A DNA stretch of 64,000 nucleotides from Actinomadura macrotermitis (GTDB lineage: Bacteria > Actinomycetota > Actinomycetes > Streptosporangiales > Streptosporangiaceae). Below are positions 57,374 to 64,000 of the stretch, piece by piece (position 1 is the stretch's first letter; each line of letters opens with the position of its first letter). The stretch is taken from the NCBI RefSeq assembly GCF_009604375.1, contig NZ_WEGH01000001.1, positions 2,471,853 through 2,535,852 on the forward strand, read 5' to 3'. Below the pieces are notes generated by a model that worked only from the letters and a program-made list of their open reading frames with translations, did not search any database and was not told the DNA's origin. A program made the position numbers and the translations under genes.

Positions 57374-57594
57374 CGGTCCTCCGTGTCCTCGGCCAGCGCA
57401 CGGGCGTGCCGCTGGTGTGCCGCCTGCCGGGTGATGCCGAGCGCCTGGGCGACCTCGGCCCAGCTCCACCCCTGGCCGACGGCCCGCGCGACGGCCGCGC
57501 GCTCCAGCCGGTCGGCCAGCCTGCGCAGCGCCACCACGGCGGCCAGCGCCGTGGCCGGGTCCTGCGGGGACGGCACCTCGGTCAGCTCATCCAT
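57370..57594 (-). CDS. Small HTH protein, partner of the Clp-N protein
   Basis: A 74-residue protein. RLADRLERAAVARAVGQGWSWAEVAQALGITRQAAHQRHARAL is a helix-turn-helix close to that of the fused 20.8 kb protein (WSxIGEAIGVSKQAAQQRH against WAEVAQALGITRQAAHQRH). It lacks a ribosome site, and TTGACGC abuts the ATG. It probably binds the TTGAC array in its own promoter. Confidence 0.78.
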   Translation of the reverse strand: MDELTEVPSPQDPATALAAVVALRRLADRLERAAVARAVGQGWSWAEVAQALGITRQAAHQRHARALAEDTEDR

Positions 57595-57629
57595 GCGTCA
57601 ATTGTGCTTGACACTCCGCGCAGCGTCAA
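57595..57629 (-). promoter_or_regulatory. Leaderless promoter with a three-site TTGAC array
   Basis: Plus-strand half-sites are GTCAA (57597-57601), TTGAC (57608-57612) and GTCAA (57625-57629), spaced by 6 and 12 bases. Read toward the gene, TTGACG is 17 bases from CACAAT, which ends 6 bases from the ATG. The span from ATG to the distal site equals that at 21501-21535 (7 plus 11 there, 6 plus 12 here). Confidence 0.65.
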
Positions 57630-57696
57630 TGCATATCCACAGGAAGCGCCCCCTGGTCAAGGAAAATGAACACCCACTGAACCCACGGGGCCGGGA

Positions 57697-57712
57697 GTGG
57701 GTCCAGACCCAC
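57697..57712. promoter_or_regulatory. Inverted repeat upstream of the four-helix membrane gene
   Basis: GTGGGTC-CA-GACCCAC is a perfect 7-bp inverted repeat about 80 bases upstream of ATG 57795, in the divergent region between the HTH/Clp-N pair and the membrane gene. Confidence 0.4.
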
Positions 57713-57794
57713 CCTCCCGTACGGGCAGCTCCATACCGGGCCGGTCCGGAGATCAATAACGTCATGGACACAACGACGAGCAAGGAGAAGGACC

Positions 57795-58184
57795 ATGACG
57801 ACGGCGAACCTCGACGACACCCGCGACGCGTTCGGCACCGTGCACAAGTACATCGCGCTCTTCGGCGCCATCGGCGCCATCGTCCTCGGCATCGTCGCGG
57901 TGATGGCGCTCACCGGCCACGAGGCCAGTCCGTTCATGTGGATCCGGGGCACGATCCTGTTCCTGGCGGCCTTCCCGCTCCACCGGTTCGCCGTCCGCGC
58001 CGCCCAGGGGTCGGCCAAGGCCCTCGACCGGCTGCGCACCCTCTCCGTCGTCCTGCCGATCGCGATCATCGGCGTGGACCTGATCCCCGGCCTCTGCCCG
58101 GCCTGGTACGCCGTGGTCCAGGGCCTGTCCGCCCTCGCCCTGGCCGGCGTCGCCGTCCTCGTCCGCCGCGCCCCGCTGCTCTGA
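57795..58184 (+). CDS. Four-helix membrane protein in the Clp island
   Basis: A 129-residue protein with hydrophobic stretches at about 18-40, 48-66, 82-98 and 105-122. CAAGGAGAAGG is the ribosome site of ATG 57795. I do not recognise the family. It lies between the Clp-N pair and the ClpP pair, divergent from the former, and may belong to the same unit or be unrelated. Confidence 0.6.
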   Translation: MTTANLDDTRDAFGTVHKYIALFGAIGAIVLGIVAVMALTGHEASPFMWIRGTILFLAAFPLHRFAVRAAQGSAKALDRLRTLSVVLPIAIIGVDLIPGLCPAWYAVVQGLSALALAGVAVLVRRAPLL

Positions 58185-58187
58185 GCG

Positions 58188-58206
58188 GATCCGCCGAGGG
58201 CGGATC
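58188..58206. promoter_or_regulatory. Inverted repeat upstream of the clpP pair
   Basis: GATCCGCC-GAG-GGCGGATC is a perfect 8-bp inverted repeat. It starts 3 bases after the membrane-protein stop and ends 39 bases before the first clpP, so it may be an operator or a weak terminator. Confidence 0.45.
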
Positions 58207-58245
58207 GGGCTGTGACCGGTGCGCGCGACCGCCCAGAGTGAAGGC

Positions 58246-58866
58246 ATGAGCGAAGAACACAGGCCACCCATGTTCAACGAACGGATGCGGGACGAGCTCT
58301 ACCGGCAGCGCGTCCTCGTGCTGGACGGCGTGCTCGACGACGACAACGGCACCCTGCTCGCGACGCAGCTGCTCACCCTGGCGGGAGAGGACGCCGCGGC
58401 CGACATCGCGCTGTGGATCCACTCCCCCGGCGGATCGGTGCCGTCGATGCTGGCCATCCGCGACGTCATGCGGCTCATCCCGTGCGACGTGGCCACGGTG
58501 GTGCTCGGCATCGCCTACAGCGCCGGCCAGTTCCTGCTGTCGTCGGGCACCCCCGGCAAGCGCCGCGCGCTGCCGCACGCCCGCGTGCTGATGCACCAGG
58601 GCTCCGCCGGCATCGGCGGCGCCGCCGTCGACATCGAGCTGCAGGCCAACGACCTGCGCCACACCCGCGACACCGTGCTCGGGCTCATCGCCGAGGACAC
58701 CGGCCAGCCCATCGAGCGGATCTTCGAGGACTCGCTGCACGACCGCTGGTACACCGCACGCGAGGCCCTGGAGTACGGGTTCGTCGACGCGATCGTCAGC
58801 GCCTACGACGAGGTCGTGCCGCCCCGCCGGCAGCGCCCCGTGGGACTCGCGGGGGCCGGCCGATGA
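58246..58866 (+). CDS. ClpP-family protease subunit, intact triad
   Basis: A 206-residue ClpP. The oxyanion motif is HSPGGS (59-64), the nucleophile Ser92 in AYSAGQ, His117 in LMHQ, and Asp166 in HDRWYT. The Ser context differs from the usual QAASMG. It is one of the extra actinobacterial ClpPs (ClpP3/ClpP4 group by context). Its TGA overlaps the next gene's ATG. The second subunit lacks the Ser, so a mixed ring with only this active subunit is likely. Confidence 0.9.
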   Translation: MSEEHRPPMFNERMRDELYRQRVLVLDGVLDDDNGTLLATQLLTLAGEDAAADIALWIHSPGGSVPSMLAIRDVMRLIPCDVATVVLGIAYSAGQFLLSSGTPGKRRALPHARVLMHQGSAGIGGAAVDIELQANDLRHTRDTVLGLIAEDTGQPIERIFEDSLHDRWYTAREALEYGFVDAIVSAYDEVVPPRRQRPVGLAGAGR

Positions 58867-59450
58867 GCACCTACACGATCCCGAACGTCATCGCCCAGCA
58901 CTCCCGCGGCGAGCGGATCATGGACGTCTACTCGCACCTGCTGACCGAGCGGATCATCTACCTCGGCACCGCCATCGACGCGGGCGTCGCCAACGCCCTC
59001 GTCGCGCAGCTGCTCCACCTGGAGGCCGACAGCCCCGACCGCGACATCCAGCTGTACATCAACTGCGAAGGCGGAGACCCGAGCGCGATGCTCGCCGTGT
59101 ACGACACGCTGCGCTACATCCGCCCGCAGGTCGCGACGACGTGCGTGGGCCAGGCCGTCGCGGTCGGCGCGGTGCTCCTGGCCGCGGGCGCCCCCGGCAA
59201 GCGCTCCGCGCTGCCCCACACCCGCATCGTCCTGCACCAGCCGATCGGGCAGGGCCGCGGGGCGATCCCGGACCTCATCCTCCAGGCGGACGAGGTCGTC
59301 CGCGTCCGCGCCGACATCGAACGCATCCTGTCCCGGCACACCGGGCAGGACACCGCGACGCTGCGCGCCGACACCGACCGCGACCGGGTCTTCACCGCAC
59401 GGGCGGCGCAGGACTACGGCCTCGTCGACCACGTCCTCGAGGAGCGGTAG
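58863..59450 (+). CDS. ClpP-family subunit lacking the catalytic Ser
   Basis: A 195-residue ClpP closely following the canonical pattern (SRGERIMDVYSHLLTERIIYLG, LYINCEGGD, DTLRYIRPQVATTCVGQ, LLAAGAPGKRSALPHTRIVLHQP). The nucleophile position in GQAASMG reads GQAVAVG, so Ser is Ala100; codons are GCC GTC GCG GTC. His125 and Asp174 remain. The handle NCEGG also departs from NSPGG. It is probably a proteolytically dead subunit, comparable in principle to cyanobacterial ClpR. ATGA overlap with the active clpP. Confidence 0.9.
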   Translation: MSTYTIPNVIAQHSRGERIMDVYSHLLTERIIYLGTAIDAGVANALVAQLLHLEADSPDRDIQLYINCEGGDPSAMLAVYDTLRYIRPQVATTCVGQAVAVGAVLLAAGAPGKRSALPHTRIVLHQPIGQGRGAIPDLILQADEVVRVRADIERILSRHTGQDTATLRADTDRDRVFTARAAQDYGLVDHVLEER

Positions 59451-59453
59451 CGC

Positions 59454-59789
59454 CTACGCGGCCAGCGCGTAGGCGGTCGGCCCCGCGGACCTGGCGGACA
59501 CGGCCAGGTCCGCCGCGACCGCGAGCGTCAGATCGGCCAGGGTCAGGTCCAGGGCGCCCGCCACCGCCGCGATCATCTCGCTCGACGGCTCCTTCACCCC
59601 GCGCTCCATCTCCGACAGGTACTGCGGGGAGACGCCGGCCCGCCGGGCGGTCTCCGCCAGGATCTCGCCGCGCTCCTGACGCAGCCGGCGCAGGCACCGG
59701 CCGACCGCGTCGCGCCACAACGGCTCCGCCGTCCGGCGCGGCGCGGTCGGTCCGTCGGCAGGCCTGATGGGGCGAACGATCTCAGCCAT
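59454..59789 (-). CDS. XRE-family regulator with a C-terminal YALAA end
   Basis: A 111-residue XRE-type regulator. LRRLRQERGEILAETARRAGVSPQYLSEMERGVKEPSSEMIAAVAGALD is the HTH (about residues 33-82). The C-terminus is TAYALAA, identical in its last five residues to the E. coli ssrA tag. Streptomyces PopR and ClgR, which control clpP genes, also end in Ala-Ala and are degraded by Clp. It is convergent to the clpP pair (3 bases between) and probably a PopR-type regulator of it. The ATG is leaderless: TACCGT lies 6 bases upstream. Confidence 0.82.
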   Translation of the reverse strand: MAEIVRPIRPADGPTAPRRTAEPLWRDAVGRCLRRLRQERGEILAETARRAGVSPQYLSEMERGVKEPSSEMIAAVAGALDLTLADLTLAVAADLAVSARSAGPTAYALAA

Positions 59790-60145
59790 GCGCACACGGT
59801 AACCCCCCGCCGCGCACGCACACCACACCTTCCGCCCACCGCAGAACCACGCCGCGCCAAAGCACGGCGGGGACGTCGCCGGTGAACACCGCGAGGCCTC
59901 TGCCGGAGGCGCGCAGCGTGCGCAGCAGCCCGGGAACGGCCGGGCCGACCCGACCGCGGCGGCGACACGGTCCTGGAAGCACTCCAGATCACCGGAAGTG
60001 ACGCTCCGGCCCAGGGAGTGGGGCAGGACGACAGGCGTAGAGCCGAGCTGCCAGACCGCGATCAGCTCGCCGGTGGACAGGGCGGAACCGCGGAGGCCGC
60101 AGACAGGGTGCCGTCCAGATCGAACACCACTGCCTGGACGGACAT
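59790..60145 (-). pseudogene. Decayed HAD-family phosphatase
   Basis: ATG 60145 begins MSVQAVVFDLDGTL, the HAD motif I, but the frame ends after about 28 codons. Continuing in other frames, the text reads STGELIAVWQLGSTPVVLP and LECFQDRVAAAVG, then PGLLRTLRASGRGLAVFTGD, which resembles HAD motif II. At least two frameshifts and loss of the C-terminus make it inactive. The XRE promoter lies within its end. Confidence 0.6.
59796..59801 (-). promoter_or_regulatory. -10 element of the leaderless XRE gene
   Basis: On the minus strand TACCGT (complement of 59796-59801) ends 6 bases before ATG 59789, fitting TANNNT, with no ribosome site. Confidence 0.45.
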
Positions 60146-60159
60146 GACGGGCCCTCGGC

Positions 60160-60610
60160 CTCCAGGAGGTGGCCGAGGACCGCGGTGTGGTCCAGCCCAC
60201 CGAATCCGGCGGCATCGGCGCCGGCCAGACCTGCGATCGGTTCACCGGCACCACCGGCCCGGGGTTCGGATCCGGACGCACCCAGCACCCCAGGGCATGC
60301 CGCTCCAAGCGAGCTCGGCGTTTCCGCGACCTGAAGAGCCAAAGCCTCAGACCGTAACCCCGGAACCTGGTCGGCCAGATCAAGGCAGTGGGAACACATG
60401 ACGGCGAGAGGAACCCCGTCATCCAGCCTCTCGCCGAGAATGAGATCGATGGCATGAGAGATGTCCATGCTCGGCGTCATCGATGCTGCCCAGCACTGGC
60501 GCGTCCATCACGGCGACCTGCGCCGGCAGATCCGTCCGGAGCCCGGTCACGGCGGCCGGACCGGCCGTGGGGAAGCCGATCACGGTGCTTCCCGGTACGA
60601 CCCACACATG
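60160..60610 (-). pseudogene. Remnant of a 6PGDH/3-hydroxyisobutyrate dehydrogenase-like protein
   Basis: One frame reads VVPGSTVIGFP and AQVAVMDAPVLGSIDDAEHGHLS (60455-60604), close to the VDAPVxGsxxxAExGxLT motif of NAD-binding 6PGDH-family dehydrogenases. Another frame ends GADAAGFGGLDHTAVLGHLL (about 60160-60230), like the C-terminus of the same family. The middle is missing. This identification is tentative. Confidence 0.35.
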
Positions 60611-60831
60611 ATCACTTCGGGACCGGCCCGGCGGCCCTTCCCGGGTCCGGGGGTGTGCGATCGGCGGGCACCGGCACACCAGGTGGCGATGCGCCGGAAA
60701 GCCCCCCCGGCGGCCCGAAGGACGGCTGGAACGAGCGAGGCAGGGGCCGATAGTTGGTCACGCCAGGGTTATGCGGGGTGCGGTTGGCTGAGCGATGACA
60801 GAAGATCGTCTCTTGGTTCACGGGAGTGACC

Positions 60832-61167
60832 ATGTTCAAGACGTCCACCCTCATGAAGGCCGCGCTGATGGCCGGCGGCCTCTTCTCCCCGGTGGTGCTC
60901 ACCAGCGGTGTGGCTCAGGCGGCCGCGCCCGCGCAGGCCGCCGCCACCTGCTACGCCCGGGCCCTGTACGGCAACACCCCGATCTACCAGAGCACCAGCA
61001 CCTCGAGCACGAAGGTCGGCAACATGGTCCAGGGGCAGCTGACCTCGTCCAGTTGCAGCCAGACCGTCGGCGGCTTCTACACGGCCTGCGGCTCCTACTC
61101 CAACTACTGGGTGCGCCTCACCTACGTCGGCTGGGTCAAGGCGGCATGCGTGTCGATCGAGCTGTAG
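60832..61167 (+). CDS. Small secreted protein with an SH3-like domain
   Basis: A 111-residue exported protein. The signal peptide runs to AQAAAPAQAAA. The mature part reads CYARALYGNTPIYQSTSTSSTKVG, VQGQLTSSSC and YWVRLTYVGWVKAACV, the pattern of a bacterial SH3 domain with about four Cys. Such domains bind peptidoglycan or proteins. GGGAG lies 7 bases before ATG 60832. The codon use is less G/C-biased than that of its neighbours. Confidence 0.65.
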   Translation: MFKTSTLMKAALMAGGLFSPVVLTSGVAQAAAPAQAAATCYARALYGNTPIYQSTSTSSTKVGNMVQGQLTSSSCSQTVGGFYTACGSYSNYWVRLTYVGWVKAACVSIEL

Positions 61168-61496
61168 TACTCCGCACATGACCGGACCGCCTGGTCGACG
61201 AACCGCCGCGGCCAGGCGGGAAGCGGGCTCTGCCCGGTCCCCGGCCTCGCACATGGACACGGCGGGATCGGCCAGGAGGCGCACGTAAGGCTCGGCATCC
61301 GGATCGGCCGGCTGCTGCTCGGGCACGGTGCCTGAAAAGGGAGCTGTGATGGTGGTGTGCCCGGCCGTTTTGGAGGCTCCCGAGGGCGAGCAGAACGTGG
61401 CGGCAGGCGATCTGGCCGTGGCCGCCAGGGCGTTTCAGGCGCATCCTGTGAAGTGCGCAGAGTGGGCGCGCGGGTTCTGGCCGCGAGGAGGAACGC
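61168..61496. other. Intergenic stretch without a clear gene
   Basis: Short ORFs exist on both strands but none has a credible start, family or codon bias. The minus strand reads APCPSSSRPIRMPSL-like fragments that I cannot assign. It may be decayed sequence between the secreted protein and methyltransferase genes. Confidence 0.3.
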
Positions 61497-62342
61497 ATGG
61501 AGAGCGCGTCGAGCAGGACGGCGATGTTCGCGGCCGTGTCGCGTGGATTGTTTCGCCTGGAGACGGCGTCGCCGTGGGTACTGGACGATGTGCTGGCCCT
61601 GGTGCTCGTCGGCCCGGTATGGCGGGAGCTGCGCGACCGGTTCGATCCGCTGTTCCCCGGCCCGGTCCGTCGCGAGTCCCGCACGGCTGTCTGCACCCGC
61701 GGCCGGTACGCCGAGGACCGGCTGGCCGCCGGCGCCTTCACGCAGTACGTGATCCTTGGCGCGGGGCTCGACTCGTTCGCGTGGCGGCGGCCGGATCTGC
61801 TCGGCCCGCTGACGGTGTTCGAAGTCGATCACCCTGCTTCCCAGGCCTGGAAGCTCGAGCGGGTCAGGGAGCTCGGCCTGCCGCTCAGCGACTCGCAGGT
61901 GTTCGTGCCGGTCGATTTCGAGGCCGAACCGCTTCGGGATGTTCTGGGCGCGGCCGGGTTCGACTGGGCGCGGCCGGCGATGTTCTGCTGGACGGGTGTC
62001 GCTCCCTATCTGACGGCGCAGGCGATCGAGTCGATGCTGCGCACGATCGCGGCGGCCGCTCCCGGCTCTGAGGTGGTGTTCTCCTACCGGGCCGAAGACC
62101 GTGTGCTGGACGACGTGGGGGCGGAATTCGCCCGGATCTACGCGCCGATCGCGGCTTCTGTCGGCGAGCCTCTTCAGCCCGGCTGGCCGGTGATCGAGAT
62201 CGAGAGGCTGATCAGCCGGTGCGGGCTCAAGGTCGTGGACCATCCCGCACGTGCAGACCTCCAGCAGCGGTACTTCGCCGGCCGTACCGATGGGCTGCGG
62301 CCCTATACCTTCGAGACCCTGGTGACCGCGCGGGTCACCTGA
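61497..62342 (+). CDS. Class I SAM-dependent methyltransferase (PPM1/LCMT-like)
   Basis: A 281-residue protein. TRGRYAEDRLAAG and QYVILGAGLDSFAWRRPDLLG carry the SAM-binding motif of the leucine carboxyl methyltransferase/TIGR00027 group. VFEVDHPASQAWKLERV and WTGVAPYLTAQAIESML also match. Substrate unknown; members act on polyketides and other small molecules. GAGGAAC lies upstream of ATG 61497. Codon use is less biased than for most neighbours. Confidence 0.85.
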   Translation: MESASSRTAMFAAVSRGLFRLETASPWVLDDVLALVLVGPVWRELRDRFDPLFPGPVRRESRTAVCTRGRYAEDRLAAGAFTQYVILGAGLDSFAWRRPDLLGPLTVFEVDHPASQAWKLERVRELGLPLSDSQVFVPVDFEAEPLRDVLGAAGFDWARPAMFCWTGVAPYLTAQAIESMLRTIAAAAPGSEVVFSYRAEDRVLDDVGAEFARIYAPIAASVGEPLQPGWPVIEIERLISRCGLKVVDHPARADLQQRYFAGRTDGLRPYTFETLVTARVT

Positions 62343-62458
62343 GCGAACGCAGCCACCTCCGGCGGCCTCACCCCCTTCGAGGGCCGGGCGGTGAAGGTAC
62401 GGCAGAGGAGTACAGCAACCTCCAGGGCCTCGGCGTGGTCGCGTCATGGCCGTTTCAT

Positions 62459-63460
62459 TCATGCTGGGCGCAGTCCGAGGATTCGGGAGGCGTCCCGGGC
62501 ATGGTGGTGGCGGGCGACGGCGATGCTTGGTGTGCCCGGCCGTCTGCCGGTGGCGGCGAACTGGGCGGGGGTTGCCTGGTGGGTGTCCAGGCCTGTGATG
62601 GCGTAGACGGTGAGGATCCGCCACTTCTCGTCGTCCAGCGGCCGGCGCTGGCGGGTCAGGCAGATGGCCTGGGCGGCGTGCGGAAAGCCGAGCCCGGCGG
62701 CGACGGCCGCGGCCTTGAGGGTGCGGTGCTCCTGGCGGCCATGGCCCGGTTGTGCTGGCGGGCGGCGACCGGGCTGCGCCGCCAGGGCAGGTACTTGACC
62801 TGGGCGTACGGGCCCGGCTGGTTCTTCTTGACCACCAGGACGTCATGGGTCCCCTTGCCGGTGGCAGGGAACTCGGCGTACTCGCGCTGGGTGGGCAGCG
62901 CGGCGGCGGTGATAACGCGCCGGGCCAGGTCCAGCGGCTCCAGCAGCGGCGCGAACCGGGTGGTCTCGGTGGCCTTGCCCTCCACTCCGGCCTGGCCGAG
63001 CGCAACACCACAGCGCTGATCGAGGGCGGCCAGCAGGTGTACCGGCCGACCCGCCGCTGGCATGACGGGTGCCCCGCACCGCCTTGCCGTCCACCGCGAC
63101 TGCCCGTCAGGGGGGCGCCGCGCGTGTTCTGCTGCCTGGCCGGCGGCCCGCAGCCGCGTATCCAGCCAGGCCCCGACGGCAGCATTCAGCGCACCGGCGT
63201 CTGCTGCTTCCAGAACGCGCCGAATGGTGGCCTCGCCGGGCGGCGCGAACTGCCGGGTCAGCGGACCACGGCGGACGCCCAGAGCGGCCAGAACCTATGG
63301 CGACGCGTCCGCGCCCCATTCGCCGTCCGCGGTGAACGATGTCGCTCCGGCCGGCACCGCCACCACAGCCGCCATTGACAACGACGCCAGGCTATGGCGG
63401 ACGCCGCGCCGATCCCGCGGGTCCGGCACCTGTTCCAGGTGCTCCGCCAGGCCTGGGAAA
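62459..63460 (-). pseudogene. Frameshifted ISAs1-family transposase
   Basis: Fragments in several frames match ISAs1 transposases in order: LAEHLEQVPDPRDRRGVRHSL and AGATSFTADGEWGADA (63300-63460), DGKAVRGTRHASGG near 63080, RPVHLLAALDQRCGVALGQA and PLDLARRVITAAALPTQREYAEF with VVKKNQPGPYAQVK, then near the end FPHAAQAICLTRQRR and WRILTVYAITGLDTHQATPAQFAA. At least three frameshifts and a C-terminal deletion disable it. The stop is at 62459. No terminal repeats could be assigned. Confidence 0.78.
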
Positions 63461-63464
63461 TGCG

Positions 63465-63494
63465 AAAGGGCCCCGCCAAATGGCGGGGCCCTTT
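63465..63494 (-). terminator. rRNA operon terminator
   Basis: AAAGGGCCCCGCC (63465-63477) pairs perfectly with GGCGGGGCCCTTT (63482-63494) with an AAAT loop. It lies 10 bases past the 5S 3' end on the minus strand and reads into TTTC. Confidence 0.85.
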
Positions 63495-63503
63495 CCAATA
63501 TGA

Positions 63504-63621
63504 GTCCGGCGGTGTCCTACTCTCCCACACGGTCCCCCGTGCAGTACCATCGGCGCTGAAGGGCTTAACTTCCGGGTTCGGGATGGGACCGGGTGTTTCC
63601 CCTTCGCCAAAACCACCGAAC
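63504..63621 (-). rRNA. rrf: 5S ribosomal RNA
   Basis: The minus strand reads GTTCGGTGGTTTTGGCG at the 5' end and GGACACCGCCGGAC at the 3' end. The two ends pair to form helix I. Inside are AACACCCGGTCCCATCCCGA, AAGTTAAGCCC and AGCGCCGATGGTACTGC, all standard 5S landmarks. The length of 118 fits. Confidence 0.93.
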
Positions 63622-63765
63622 GATCAACACCACACCCTTATCCAGGGCGGGCAAGTCTCGTCCGAACGCTAAGGCTCGGTATCTAATTATAGCGGGTTCC
63701 CGGTTGTTTCCTGGGAACCGCACAGGGACGCGAACAAATACGCAGCTCGATCATCTTGCTAGGTT
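63622..63765 (-). other. 23S-5S intergenic spacer
   Basis: About 144 bases of spacer. GGTTCCC and GGGAACC near 63693-63718 form a hairpin that probably serves in rRNA processing. No tRNA gene is present. Confidence 0.7.

Positions 63766-64000
<235 letters not shown>

Noticed and set aside
63295..63498. ORF starting in the rRNA terminator considered as the true transposase start
   Set aside because: Its first residues come from the terminator stem; only the later part matches ISAs1.
63622..63765. tRNA gene in the 23S-5S spacer
   Set aside because: No cloverleaf or anticodon arm can be drawn; only a processing hairpin is present.

Overview
The window is a 64 kb piece of a very GC-rich actinomycete chromosome. 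Support for this: nearly all genes have G/C at the third codon position; GTG and TTG starts are common; several genes look leaderless; and the content is typical of filamentous actinomycetes (an IdeR/DtxR regulator, a SigE-family sigma factor, LLM flavin/F420-type oxidoreductases, a SpoIIE-type phosphatase, a histone-H1-like Lys/Ala protein, DUF2630, Clp-N proteins and extra ClpPs). A Thermomonosporaceae or Streptosporangiales relative is my guess from overall flavour, not a proven placement.

Layout. 0-2 kb: end of a polysaccharide-type ABC exporter (permease tail and ATPase) and a PEBP-family protein whose ribosome binding site lies in a long hairpin. 1.9-3.2 kb: a KamA-type radical SAM protein on the minus strand. 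3.7-7 kb: a locally duplicated cluster (two DUF998 membrane proteins, an alpha/beta hydrolase, two related small Cys-containing envelope proteins). 7-12.4 kb: plsX, a CtpE-like P-type ATPase and a leaderless argS. 12.5-18 kb (minus): LLM oxidoreductase, DUF2630, H1-like protein, then deoC with one full and one half aldehyde dehydrogenase. 18-25 kb: secreted repeat protein, VOC protein, an alpha/beta hydrolase lacking its catalytic residues, an HTH/Clp-N regulator, DUF3237, a sigma factor with its membrane partner and a frameshifted remnant. 25-38 kb: hydrolase, LLM-SCP2 fusion, CaiB transferase, a large LuxR regulator, a lipoate-ligase relative, IclR, crotonase, thiolase and a DHA2 exporter fused to a winged helix. 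38-49 kb: small membrane proteins, methyltransferase, SpoIIE phosphatase, IdeR, MFS-pdxH, citrate synthase, serC and a glutamine amidotransferase. 49-56.7 kb: secreted hydrolase, two microproteins, secreted propeller-like protein, large membrane protein, thpR and a MarR-MFS pair. 56.8-59.8 kb: a Clp island. 59.8-63.5 kb: a decayed zone of pseudogenes and an ISAs1 transposase remnant. 63.5-64 kb: the end of an rRNA operon (23S and 5S, minus strand).

The most interesting system is the Clp island and its distant partner. At 56.9-57.6 kb a small HTH protein and a Clp-N-domain protein form an ATGA-coupled pair. At 20.8 kb the same two modules are one fused protein. Both promoters carry the same array of TTGAC half-sites with nearly the same spacing, ending in TTGACGC directly against the ATG, which implies leaderless, autoregulated transcription by related HTH domains. 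Beside the split pair lie two coupled ClpPs, the first with an intact Ser-His-Asp triad and the second with Ala in place of the nucleophile. They are followed by a convergent XRE regulator that ends in YALAA, the same five residues that end the E. coli ssrA tag. This suggests a proteolysis-sensing circuit: Clp-N decoys that also repress their own genes, a specialised ClpP pair, and a regulator that is itself a Clp substrate.
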